This document shows positions 9,110 through 17,824 of a stretch of DNA of 64,000 bases, one piece after another. This stretch comes from Chloroflexota bacterium. Lineage in GTDB: Bacteria; Chloroflexota; Limnocylindria; Limnocylindrales; CSP1-4. The DNA lies in assembly GCA_016191425.1 (NCBI GenBank), contig JACPOR010000001.1, forward strand, positions 22,442 to 86,441, given 5' to 3'. The position numbers and the translations under genes are program-made. Every line of letters starts with the position of its first letter. Positions within the stretch are counted from its first letter, which is position 1. Under the pieces are notes generated by a model. That model was given only the letters and a program-made list of their open reading frames with translations, made no database searches and was not told the origin of the DNA.

Positions 9110-9585
9110 ACGACCAGCTGAAACCATGGCAGATCCGATCCCGGCGACGCCGGCGCTCTGACGGTCAGGCGCTCGTCGAGTTCTCGATCGCACTGATCCC
9201 ATTCCTGTTCCTGCTCATGGGGACCGTGGATCTCGGTCGCGGGATCTACTCGAATAATGGGGTCGCCCAGGCGGCTCGCGAGATCGCCCGCGTCACGAGC
9301 GTCCACCAGTGCGTGGGTCCATGCACGACAGCTTCGTGGTCAGCGGAGACATTGGGCGTCGTGAACACGCAGCGGCAGCTCGTGCCGGGCTTGTCGGCCG
9401 CAGATATCGCCATCACCTGTGTCGACGTCACGGACACGGCAGTCACGGTTGCGGCCGGCAAGTCCTGCCCTCCGTACGACTTCATCCGCGTCACGGCCAG
9501 TGTTTCGTTCAGCGTGATCACGCCCCTGCTACCCGTGCCGAAACCCATGACCTTCAGCTCAACCGCCCACGTACAAGTCCCATGA
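9106..9585 (+). CDS. TadE family pseudopilin
   Basis: DGQALVEFSIALIPFLFLLMGTVDLGRGIYSNNGVAQAAREIARV; ATGA overlap with preceding gene. Confidence 0.88.
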   Translation: MNDQLKPWQIRSRRRRRSDGQALVEFSIALIPFLFLLMGTVDLGRGIYSNNGVAQAAREIARVTSVHQCVGPCTTASWSAETLGVVNTQRQLVPGLSAADIAITCVDVTDTAVTVAAGKSCPPYDFIRVTASVSFSVITPLLPVPKPMTFSSTAHVQVP

Positions 9586-10547
9586 TCAAGGAGCCGATTG
9601 CCATGTCTCGTCCCCTCCCCCGCGGCGATACCCCGGTCGGCCTTGGCCCTCGCGCCGAGCGAGAGCGCGGACAGATGCTCGTGATTTTCGCGCTGGCCAT
9701 GGTCGCACTGGTCGCGATGGTCGGACTGATCATCGACGGCGGAGACACATTCCTCCAGCGCCGTGACCAGCAGAATGTCGCTGATGCTGCAGCAATGGCC
9801 GCCGGATATGCGATGGTCAATGGTCAGAGCCCGACCGCCGCTGCGCAGGCTGTCGCGGGGGCGAACGGCTATACCAATGGCCAGGACAGCACGGTTGTGA
9901 GCGTGACCGTCGGGACGAGCTCCATCACCGTTGATGTCAAGCGACCGCACCGCAACTACTTCTCCGGCGTGGTTGGCATGGCCTCCTGGGATGTTTCGAC
10001 GACGGCCACGGTTCAGGCAGGGACCCCGAACGCCGCGTACGGTGCGATGCCACTGATCTTCAACCAGAAAGCGTTCGACAAGGCTGGTAACAAGGCCGGC
10101 GTGTCGGTCAACTTCGATGAGCCGGGCGTCTTTGACGGAGACGTCCCGCAGAATGACTCGAGTTTCAACTGGACGGTGTTCTGTACGGCTACCGGCAACC
10201 CCTGCAATCTCAACAGCGCCACCGCCGACGACCTGATCAACAGCAACGGTAACTCAACATGGGTCCGACTCGACCAATTCATCGGCCCGCTCAATAGCGG
10301 CGCCCACACCACGTTGTTCAATGATCTTGCAAAGAAGATCGACGATGTCTATCCCGTCGCGATCGTCAACGACGCCGGCCAGTTGCTGGGCTGGGCGAGC
10401 TTCCACCTGACCGGATCCGTGGGCGGCAGCACGAAGCAGATCAGTGGCTGGTTCGACGAGCCGATGAACCGCCAGGACATGTTCATCGATCAGAGTGGCC
10501 CAGCGGCAGCGAAAGCCTTCGACTACGTGGTCAAGCTCACGAACTGA
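9582..10547 (+). CDS. TadG-like Flp pilus-assembly protein
   Basis: ERGQMLVIFALAMVALVAMVGLIIDGGDTFLQRRDQQNVADAAAMAAGYAM; ATGA overlap with preceding gene. Confidence 0.82.
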   Translation: MIKEPIAMSRPLPRGDTPVGLGPRAERERGQMLVIFALAMVALVAMVGLIIDGGDTFLQRRDQQNVADAAAMAAGYAMVNGQSPTAAAQAVAGANGYTNGQDSTVVSVTVGTSSITVDVKRPHRNYFSGVVGMASWDVSTTATVQAGTPNAAYGAMPLIFNQKAFDKAGNKAGVSVNFDEPGVFDGDVPQNDSSFNWTVFCTATGNPCNLNSATADDLINSNGNSTWVRLDQFIGPLNSGAHTTLFNDLAKKIDDVYPVAIVNDAGQLLGWASFHLTGSVGGSTKQISGWFDEPMNRQDMFIDQSGPAAAKAFDYVVKLTN

Positions 10548-10639
10548 CGCGCGCCGGTAACTACCACGGAAGCGAGCACGGATCGTCGCGATGGTGAGCT
10601 GGGCCCCACATAGCGGCGCGGGCCTGATCGATCGGGCCG

Positions 10640-11401
10640 TCAGCCCAGGCGGTTCGTTCCAAGTCGGCGATTCGCGAGGGCCGGGATCTGGCGCCGCACG
10701 GCGGCAACCCGATCCGTGTCGATCACCGCGTGCACGATGACCTCGCGATCCGGTGCCTGCGCCACGACGATCCCCCACGGGTCGATGACCATGGAGTGGC
10801 CGTAGGCCGGCCGTCCCGGGGGCCCGCCGATCTGCGCCGGTGCGATGACCCATGCGCCGTTCTCGATCGCCCGTGCCCGGAGCAGCACCTCCCAATGATC
10901 CCGTCCCGTGCGCTCCGTGAAGTTGGACGGCACCGCCAGGATCTCGGCGCCCTCCAGGGCCAACGTCCGGTACAGCTCGGGGAAGCGCAGGTCGTAGCAG
11001 ACGGTCATGCCGAGAGGAGCGCCATCGACGTTAGCGATGACCAGTGTTTCGCCGCCGGTGACCCGGGCGCTCTCGAGATCCTTCGGGCCGTCATCGACGT
11101 CGACATCGAACAGGTGGATCTTTCGATAGCGCGCCGCGATCTCGCCGTCGGGTCCAATGAGCGTCGACGTGTTGTACGGACGGCCCGGATCCGGCGCCGT
11201 CTCGGCGAGACTCCCGACGAGGACCCAGCAAGCGTGGGCTCTGGCGATGTCGGCGAACGGCGCGGTGAATGGGCCCGGTATCGGGCGAGCTGAGGCGCGG
11301 AACCCGTCGTCGGGGCCACGATACTGGAGATACTCCGGAAGCGCGATCAGCCGAGCACCGCCACGGGCTGCCGACTCGGTCAGCTCGGCCGCCCGGGTCA
11401 C
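10640..11401 (-). CDS. Carbon-nitrogen hydrolase (nitrilase superfamily, Nit-like); true N-terminus uncertain
   Basis: GARLIALPEYLQYRG, YRKIHLFDVDV, GMTVCYDLRFPELYRTLALEGAEILAVPSNF, RARAIENGAWVIAPAQ. Confidence 0.88.
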   Translation of the reverse strand: MTRAAELTESAARGGARLIALPEYLQYRGPDDGFRASARPIPGPFTAPFADIARAHACWVLVGSLAETAPDPGRPYNTSTLIGPDGEIAARYRKIHLFDVDVDDGPKDLESARVTGGETLVIANVDGAPLGMTVCYDLRFPELYRTLALEGAEILAVPSNFTERTGRDHWEVLLRARAIENGAWVIAPAQIGGPPGRPAYGHSMVIDPWGIVVAQAPDREVIVHAVIDTDRVAAVRRQIPALANRRLGTNRLG

Positions 11402-11479
11402 GTTCGCGTCCGGCTCGGGTCCGGCGTTCGTCTGGATCAGGGCGACGGGTAGTTCGACTCAGACCATGGTAGCGAGGGC

Positions 11480-11690
11480 GCCGGAATGGGCGACGTGGGC
11501 CGGCGGCACGTGGCGGGCCGGAACCCCGACGTCTTCCGCCGCCACTGCGGGGGTTGCGGCCGGCACGGCGACGTGGGGCGGCGCCACTACCGGGTGGCGG
11601 GCCGGCACGGCGACGTCGTCCGCGGCCACTGCTGGGTGGCGGGCCGGCACGGCGACTGTCTTCCGACGCCACTACCGGGAGGCGGCCGGC
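11480..11690. repeat. Imperfect tandem repeat, about 40-bp units
   Basis: Recurring GGGTGGCGGGCCGGCACGGCGACGTCGTCCGCGGCCACTGCT-like units between the nitrilase and lipoprotein genes. Confidence 0.75.
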
Positions 11691-12160
11691 AATTCGTCCC
11701 CGGACTCGTCCACGAGGGCCACGGCGCCGGCGGCGGTGACCTCGAACACCCACTGGTGCCTGTTGATGCAGCCGGCCTGGCAGTCGCCCCAGCCGATGAC
11801 GTAGGAGATCCGGAACCCATCGTCGGCAATCGACTCCCCGGTCCACCAGGCGGAGGCGCCGATCAGCCTCGGATCCAGCTCACCGATGCCGACGAACCGC
11901 TGATCGCTCGCCGCGACGCGGGCGGCCGCCTCTTGCGGTGAGTTGACCCGTCCGGCGGCCGGGCTGCTGGAGGGACGAGCCGGAGACGAGGCGACCGGCG
12001 TTGCCGGTGCCGGCGTTGCCGGTCCCGCCGTTGCGGGTGCCGGCGTTGCCGGACCCGCCGTTGGAGCCGATCCGGCCCCGCCCCCGCAGGCCGCAAGGAC
12101 GGTGAAGGCTGCGAGAAGGATCGCGGCGGAAACGCTGCCGCCCTGACGCGTTTGAGTCAT
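11672..12160 (-). CDS. Putative secreted lipoprotein with Ala/Pro/Thr-rich linker
   Basis: Lipobox-like LAAFTVLAACGGG; PATPAPATAGPATPAPAT repeat; Trp/Cys-containing C-terminal domain. Confidence 0.7.
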   Translation of the reverse strand: MTQTRQGGSVSAAILLAAFTVLAACGGGAGSAPTAGPATPAPATAGPATPAPATPVASSPARPSSSPAAGRVNSPQEAAARVAASDQRFVGIGELDPRLIGASAWWTGESIADDGFRISYVIGWGDCQAGCINRHQWVFEVTAAGAVALVDESGDELPAASR

Positions 12161-12206
12161 GGCCGGTGACGGGGATTCCTGGGTCCTGGTTCCCCGGTCC
12201 TGCCTC

Positions 12207-12488
12207 TCAGCGCCCGAGAAGCACGTTCTCCGGCTCGGGTCGAACCTCGAAGTGCGACACGTGGGCCAAGGCTTCGTCCACGGTCCGGTGGACCGTCACC
12301 GTTGCGTTCGGATACCCCGAGGCCCGGACGAGAATCTGCAGGTGGGCAGCGGCCGTGGTCGAATCCGCGTCGACGACGCCGTGGCGGATCTGCTCCCACG
12401 CGGTCTCCACGGCTGACCGGAACGGAATGTCGTCCCAGGCGACGACCTTGAGCTCCACGCGATGTTCCAGCATGGCCATTACCTCCAT
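12207..12488 (-). CDS. Hypothetical small protein
   Basis: MEVMAMLEHRVELKVVAWDDIPFRSAVETAWEQIRHG..ATVTVHRTVDEALAHVSHFEVRPEPENVLLGR; start chosen downstream of the repeat-encoded extension. Confidence 0.55.
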   Translation of the reverse strand: MEVMAMLEHRVELKVVAWDDIPFRSAVETAWEQIRHGVVDADSTTAAAHLQILVRASGYPNATVTVHRTVDEALAHVSHFEVRPEPENVLLGR

Positions 12489-12504
12489 GCCGATGATGAG
12501 TCGC

Positions 12505-12690
12505 TTCCGGTCCGACCACGAGGGCCCTCCCGGCCGATCGCCCGGGCCGTCCGGCCCGATCCGACCACGATCGGCCCGATCCCGACCACGTTCGGTCCAT
12601 CCGACCACGTCCGGTTGGTCCAACCACGTTCGGCCCGGCTCGGCGGGATCGGCGAGACTCCTGACCCGATCAGACCACCCTCGGCCTGGG
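12505..12690. repeat. Imperfect tandem repeat of about 20-bp units
   Basis: Repeated CGATC(C)GACCACG(A/T)(T/C)CGG(C/T) units upstream of the 12207-12488 gene. Confidence 0.75.
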
Positions 12691-12996
12691 GAGGACGTTC
12701 TGCCGTGAAGAACCAGTGCCTGAATTGGCATCCCCTGGTCAGGCAGGAGACGGATCTGCCGCGTTCAGTGTGACCGTGGAGGAGTCGCCGGTCCGGCTCT
12801 TCAGGCTCCACATCCACGCGACCGGCCGTGGTCGCGGGCCGCCAGCCGGCACAGGACGGCCCTACCCTGAAGGAACCGTCGGTCTGTTCTGCTGTAAAGG
12901 ACACGGGACGCTGGGCCGACACGCACACCGGCACGGCCGGGCGCCGGTCCGCCGCCCATGGGATCGTGCTGGGATCGCGCGGTGCCTCGCGGTAGC

Positions 12997-14085
12997 ATGC
13001 TTCGGATGGCCCTGCCTACCCAGCTCCCGAGTGCCCGACACGTGACGCGTCTGTCGCTGCCGCTGATCGGTGCCTTCGTCGTCGGCGCGATCGCGTATGG
13101 CGGGCTCTACACGTTCCCGGCCCTGTCGGTGGCATTCGCCGAGGAGTTCGGCGTCAGTCGCACCGTGGCAGTGACACCCTGGACCATGTTCCTGCTCGTG
13201 ACGGCCATCTCGAGCCCGTTGCTGGGCCGCGCCTACGACGAGTTCGCCGACCGGGACCTCCTGACTGCCTCCATGATCCTGCTTGCCGCGGGCTGGCTGG
13301 CGATGTACCTGGCGCCGGACATTTCCATCGTGATCCTCGCCTACGCCGCCTTCCACGCCCTGGGGCTCCAACTGGCGTTCATCGGGACCACCACCGCCAT
13401 CGCGCGCCGGTATGCGGGTGTCTCCGGGCTTGCCCTCGGGATCGCCTACGCTGGCCCCGGAATCGGCGTCGCCGTGGCCCTTCCGGTCGCAGCGGGGCTG
13501 ATCCAGACGGCCGGCTGGCGATCCACTTCGCTCGCGTTTCTGGCCGCGTCGCTCCTGGGCGTGGTGTTCGTCTGGTTGATGACCGCGGGCCCCAGGGTAC
13601 TCGTGCCGGCGCGGCCGGCCAGCGGCACAACGCGGGAGAAGGAGTCGGAGTTCGCGGCGCGGGCAAGCGGCCTCCACGAGACAGCCGCACCGGGTGCCGT
13701 CTCGGCCGGCTTCGATGCGATCATCGGCGGTGGTGTGCTGCTCGCGTTCGGCGCCGCATCCGACGCGCCGGCCCTGGCCCTGGTCGGGATCATGGCCCAC
13801 GGGGTTGGGACCGGGGCCACGATCGCCGTTCGATCGGCCGCCCTGTCCGATGTCTTCAGCGGACCGAACTTCGGGACGATCTTCGGCTTCATGGCCGTCG
13901 CCTACCCGGTCGGGGGCGCGATTGCCGTCTATACCGGCTCACTCTCGGCGGACCGGTTCGGGAACTACCTGCCGCTCGTCGCACTCGTCATGGTCGCCCT
14001 CGTGGGCTGGGCGGTCGCGCTCTGGATCGCCGGTCCGCGCCGACGAGGCGGACGCAGCCGGACGAGCCCAGCATCGTCCGACTGA
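12997..14085 (+). CDS. MFS transporter (short form)
   Basis: Multiple hydrophobic helices, LSLPLIGAFVVGAIAYGGLYTFPALSVAFAEEFGVSRTVAV..SSPLLGRAYDEFADRDLL. Confidence 0.8.
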   Translation: MLRMALPTQLPSARHVTRLSLPLIGAFVVGAIAYGGLYTFPALSVAFAEEFGVSRTVAVTPWTMFLLVTAISSPLLGRAYDEFADRDLLTASMILLAAGWLAMYLAPDISIVILAYAAFHALGLQLAFIGTTTAIARRYAGVSGLALGIAYAGPGIGVAVALPVAAGLIQTAGWRSTSLAFLAASLLGVVFVWLMTAGPRVLVPARPASGTTREKESEFAARASGLHETAAPGAVSAGFDAIIGGGVLLAFGAASDAPALALVGIMAHGVGTGATIAVRSAALSDVFSGPNFGTIFGFMAVAYPVGGAIAVYTGSLSADRFGNYLPLVALVMVALVGWAVALWIAGPRRRGGRSRTSPASSD

Positions 14086-14129
14086 AGTCGCCCGCTTGCT
14101 GATTTCGCCCGCGAACGGCCCTCCAAGGC

Positions 14130-14270
14130 TCAGGTGTCGGGAGACCCGCCTCCCACGAACAGGACTGGACCGGCGGCAACGAACGCGGCCGGCAGCAGGA
14201 CCAGGATGACGATCAGGGCCAACCCTACCAGCACGGCCGTGCGTGCCAGGGACCTCGCGAGAGCGATCAT
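14130..14270 (-). CDS. 46-aa single-TM protein (not in supplied ORF track)
   Basis: Reverse-strand reading: MIALARSLARTAVLVGLALIVILVLLPAAFVAAGPVLFVGGGSPDT*; overlaps the 3' end of the GlsB/YeaQ-like gene. Confidence 0.5.
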   Translation of the reverse strand: MIALARSLARTAVLVGLALIVILVLLPAAFVAAGPVLFVGGGSPDT

Positions 14271-14533
14271 CCGCGACGCATCCCTCTCGAGCCCTGGAAG
14301 AAGCGGACGACGAAGATCACGAGGATGGCACCGAGCGTCGCGATGACGATGCTCTCGATGTTGATGCCGTCGACAGTCCCCACCTTGAAGACGGTGGCCG
14401 CGATATAGCCGCCGACGAGGCCGCCGACGATCCCGAGGACCACCATCATGATGAGGCCCTCACGGGAACCCATGACCTGATTGGCAAGGAAGCCGGCGAT
14501 CGCGCCGACGACGATCCATGCGATGAGACCCAT
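14267..14533 (-). CDS. GlsB/YeaQ/YmgE family (transglycosylase-associated) membrane protein
   Basis: MGLIAWIVVGAIAGFLANQVMGSREGLIMMVVLGIVGGLVGGYIAATVF. Confidence 0.88.
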   Translation of the reverse strand: MGLIAWIVVGAIAGFLANQVMGSREGLIMMVVLGIVGGLVGGYIAATVFKVGTVDGINIESIVIATLGAILVIFVVRFFQGSRGMRRG

Positions 14534-14625
14534 TGATGATCTTCCTTCCGATGTGTCGCGCCGTCTTCCGGCGGCCGAGGTTGCCCGGGCGGGCCAGAAA
14601 GCCCGCCCGGTGCTGGATGCCCTGG

Positions 14626-15099
14626 TCAGGCCGGTTCGCGCCGGAAGATCCCGACCGCCCAGAGGATGATCATCTCGAGAATGGTCCAACCGATGAGCGC
14701 GACGATTGCCGTGATATCGAAGGTCGATCCAGCCGAGCGCAGCGCATCGGTGCGCAGGATCCCGTCGAACGGGGCGACAAACACTTGGCTCAGGTTCAGG
14801 ATCCCGGACACGAGGCCGTTCGCTTCCCTCGCGTCGAGGAGCAGCAGCACAAATCGCAGGCCGATGAGCACCTGGACAAGCCCGAAGATCAGCACGATGA
14901 TGCGTCGGGACATCTCGGATCTGCCGGGGTCGACCGTGGTGGTCTGCCGATCGGTCCGCACGGACGCACGGCTGGCCGGAACGGCGTCTGTGGCGGGCGC
15001 GATGGCCGGAACGGCGTCTGTGGCGGGCGCACTGGCGGGCGCGGTAGTAGGCGTCGCGCTCTCGGTCACGACGGTCTCATCAATTCTCTCGGTGGACAT
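14626..15099 (-). CDS. YggT family membrane protein with Ala/Pro-rich N-terminus
   Basis: RIIVLIFGLVQVLIGLRFVLLLLDAREANGLVSGILNLSQVFVAPFDGI; about 30-bp duplication in the N-terminal linker (ATDAVPA x2). Confidence 0.75.
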   Translation of the reverse strand: MSTERIDETVVTESATPTTAPASAPATDAVPAIAPATDAVPASRASVRTDRQTTTVDPGRSEMSRRIIVLIFGLVQVLIGLRFVLLLLDAREANGLVSGILNLSQVFVAPFDGILRTDALRSAGSTFDITAIVALIGWTILEMIILWAVGIFRREPA

Positions 15100-15301
15100 G
15101 ACTTCCTCCCTGGACGCAGGCATCCGCGGAACCGGAGGGCCAACGGAGCCACTCCCGAACGGAGTGCTGATCTGGACGACCGGCATCCCGAGTCTCCGGC
15201 CACCTGCGCTGAAAGTCATGACGGTCCGTCATCTGGTATACAGATGAAGCTTGGCTTCCTGGCTGGTCGGCCCACAAGCGAAGTTCGGAGGGCGATACCC
15301 A

Positions 15302-16099
15302 ATGGCAGTTCACGATCAGGCTCAGGCTCGGCGAGCGCTCGTCCTGCATGATCGCCCGCTCGTCGTGGACCTCATCGAGCTGACACTGAACCATGGCCTC
15401 TTCGTCGTGGAGGCGGCGACCTCGCTTGCGCAGGCCGAGACGATTCTCGCCGAGTGGCGGCCGCACCTGGCTGTGATCGACATGGATCACGATGACAGCA
15501 CGGCGCTGCTGCAGCGGATCGTCGGCACGAATGCCCTCACCCAGAGCCGGACCCCCGCCGTCGGGCTGACGCGGCGGGGTGACCTGAAGACCAAGCTGCG
15601 CGCCTTCGATCTCGGCGTCGACGACATCCTGACCATGCCGTTCTCGCCGGAGGAGTTGCTCGCCCGCTCGATCGTCGTCAGCCGTCGCGCCACCGGCTCG
15701 GACCGGGCCATGGTGCCGACCATCCGCCTCGGCGAGATCGAGATCGATATCCTCAACCGTCAGGTCAAGGCGGGAGACAGCGTGGTTCACCTGAGCGGAA
15801 TCGAGCAGAGCCTGCTGTATCTCCTCGCAAGTCGTGCCGGCCGTGTCATCTCGCGAGAGGAAATCCTCGACACGATCTGGGGAACGGACTTCGTCGCCGA
15901 GAGCAACGTCGTGGATCGCCACATCCGGAGCCTCCGTGTCAAGCTCCAGAACGACTATCGGCACCCACGATTCATCGCCACGGTCCCCGGCAAGGGCTAC
16001 CGCTTCATCCCGAAGTTCTCGAACGCCGGCTGGGACGGTGGCACCGCCGCCAGGCAGGCCGAGCCGCACAGATCCAGACGTCGCCCTCGGCCCATCTGA
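15302..16099 (+). CDS. OmpR-type winged-helix response regulator with degenerate receiver
   Basis: LAVIDMDHDD, DDILTMPFSPEELLAR; C-terminal winged helix LSGIEQSLLYLLASRAGRVISREEILDTIWG..VDRHIRSLRVKL..GKGYRF. Confidence 0.88.
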   Translation: MAVHDQAQARRALVLHDRPLVVDLIELTLNHGLFVVEAATSLAQAETILAEWRPHLAVIDMDHDDSTALLQRIVGTNALTQSRTPAVGLTRRGDLKTKLRAFDLGVDDILTMPFSPEELLARSIVVSRRATGSDRAMVPTIRLGEIEIDILNRQVKAGDSVVHLSGIEQSLLYLLASRAGRVISREEILDTIWGTDFVAESNVVDRHIRSLRVKLQNDYRHPRFIATVPGKGYRFIPKFSNAGWDGGTAARQAEPHRSRRRPRPI

Positions 16100-16119
16100 C
16101 CGCTCGGTCCGCGTTCGTC

Positions 16120-16235
16120 GCGGCCCGGAGATCCTTCGGCCAGGAGGTACTTCGGCCAGGAGATCCTGCGCCGAAGATCCTGCGCCGGGGAATGCTTCGC
16201 CTGGAGATCCTGCGCCCGGAAATCCCCGGGCCGCG
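16120..16235. repeat. Imperfect tandem repeat of GGAGATCCTGCGCC-like units
   Basis: Units GGAGATCCTTCGGCCA / GGAGGTACTTCGGCCA / GGAGATCCTGCGCCG / AAGATCCTGCGCCGGGG / GGAGATCCTGCGCCCGG downstream of the response regulator. Confidence 0.7.
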
Positions 16236-16340
16236 TTTCCCCCAACCGGATGACGAGGCGTCATGACAGGGCGACCGGAACTGGCACAGTGGTGATCCAC
16301 TCGGGCCTCACGCCCGCATCACGCGCCTCCTCGCAGCGAG

Positions 16341-16367
16341 AGAGCCCGTCTCTGGGGGACGGGCTCT
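16341..16367 (+). terminator. Intrinsic-like hairpin
   Basis: AGAGCCCGTC (16341-16350), 7-nt loop, GACGGGCTCT (16358-16367), then TCT. Confidence 0.6.
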
Positions 16368-16450
16368 TCTCGCACTCCCTTCATGGCACGAGGACGTAAG
16401 CCGCCTTGGCGCATCTGCAATGCGGTCGGGGGGATCTCCAAGGTCGGGAG

Positions 16451-16527
16451 GCCGATGGCCGACCGCCGATGGCCGACCGCCGATGGCCGACCGCCGATGG
16501 CCGATGGCCGATGGCCGATGGCCGACC
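16451..16527. repeat. Tandem repeat, 14-bp and 7-bp units (GATGGCCGACCGCC / GATGGCC)
   Basis: Direct reading of consecutive GATGGCCGACCGCC units followed by GATGGCC units. Confidence 0.9.
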
Positions 16528-16542
16528 CCTACGGCCAAGGAC

Positions 16543-17136
16543 CTACGGGAGGACGGGCAGGCTCTCGCCCGGAAGTCCGGGGATCGTCTTTGGCACGATC
16601 GATGTGATATCGGTCGGGAGCAGCGGCCCGAGGATCGCGAGGACGAAGGGTACGGTGACCTGCTCGAGGAGCTGTCCGATTGCCGAGGCGTCCACCCCCG
16701 CCGCGATGTCCGTCAGGATGCCGAAGCCGGCAAGGTCCGCCAGTGAACCGACAGCAGCTGAGTACGTATGCAGGATGACGATGGCAGCCGAGGCGATCAT
16801 GGCCGCCTCGAACATGCCGAGGGCAGCACCGAGGGCCTTGTCCAGCGCTCGGCTGACGCCCTGGACGGCGACCCGAGAGAGGACCGCGCTGGACAGGAGA
16901 TTCAAGCCCACGACGAGGACCGCGAAGGCGACGCTGTAGCCGACCATGGCGGCGTACGCCGTCGGAATATCGGGGAAGAACCCGACGACGAGGGCGCCGA
17001 TCGGCTCCCGAAGATACGCGCCCAGGACGAACGCGACGGCCAGGGACACCAGACCGGCCAGGCGCCGCACGAATCCACTCTGCCAGCCAGCGGCGATGAA
17101 GAGGGCAAAGATCCCGAGGAATACGAGGTCGGCCAC
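16543..17136 (-). CDS. CvpA family membrane protein
   Basis: MADLVFLGIFALFIAAGWQSGFVRRLAGLVSLAVAFVLGAYL..RALDKALGAALGMFEAAM. Confidence 0.85.
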   Translation of the reverse strand: MADLVFLGIFALFIAAGWQSGFVRRLAGLVSLAVAFVLGAYLREPIGALVVGFFPDIPTAYAAMVGYSVAFAVLVVGLNLLSSAVLSRVAVQGVSRALDKALGAALGMFEAAMIASAAIVILHTYSAAVGSLADLAGFGILTDIAAGVDASAIGQLLEQVTVPFVLAILGPLLPTDITSIVPKTIPGLPGESLPVLP

Positions 17137-17416
17137 GATGTCTCCAGCCTTTCAGGGGAGGGCCTGCGGCTTCACGGGCCGCGACAATGGTCACGCCCAG
17201 CGTATCGCGGCCGGGGCCGATCAGTTCTCGGTCACGGCCTTGTCGCCTGCGTGACCCAGGCCGACATGGCGGATCGCCTCGGCTTCTCGACCAACGGGTA
17301 CACATGGGTCACCGGCCCATCGCGCTGGCGTTTGGGGTTCCCTCACGGCACACGAATCGCGCGATGCTCAGCGACGTGCCGGGCCGAGGCGCCCGGATGA
17401 CGTCGTTTGCTGCTCC

Positions 17417-17824
17417 TTAAGGGAGGATCCGAAAGCGTCCGCCATTCAGCGGTCGCAGGACGTCGAAGTGCCGGTGATCGAGGGTCGCGATGGTTCGCGT
17501 CCGGTAACGCTCGGCCAGGATCACGTTCGAAGCGTCCGCGACGCCGATGTTCTGGTCGGCATACCGCTCGATCACGGCGTGAGCCTGAACGAGCCCATCG
17601 ACATCGATCGCGGGCAGGTCCCAGGCACCGCCGGTCAGCTCCCGCAGAACGGCCAACTCGGCCAAGACGCCGAGTCGAGACGCCACGAGATAGTCGAGCT
17701 CGGCGACCACGTAGGGCGAGACCACGAGGGGCTCCGTCGCCCCGCCGAGAACCGCGGAGACCGTCCCGTGATCAGGCTCATCGGTGTCGAAGAACGCGAG
17801 GAGTGCGCTCGTGTCGACGATCAC
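17417..17824 (-). CDS. PIN-domain toxin (VapC-like)
   Basis: MIVDTSALLAFFDTDEPDH..VVAELDYLVASRLG..IGVADASNVILAERYRTRTIATLDHRHF. Confidence 0.92.
   Translation of the reverse strand: MIVDTSALLAFFDTDEPDHGTVSAVLGGATEPLVVSPYVVAELDYLVASRLGVLAELAVLRELTGGAWDLPAIDVDGLVQAHAVIERYADQNIGVADASNVILAERYRTRTIATLDHRHFDVLRPLNGGRFRILP

Noticed and set aside
16451-16527. CRISPR array candidate
   Set aside because: Contiguous short tandem units without unique spacers; a minisatellite, not CRISPR. The same holds for all other arrays listed; no cas genes were seen.
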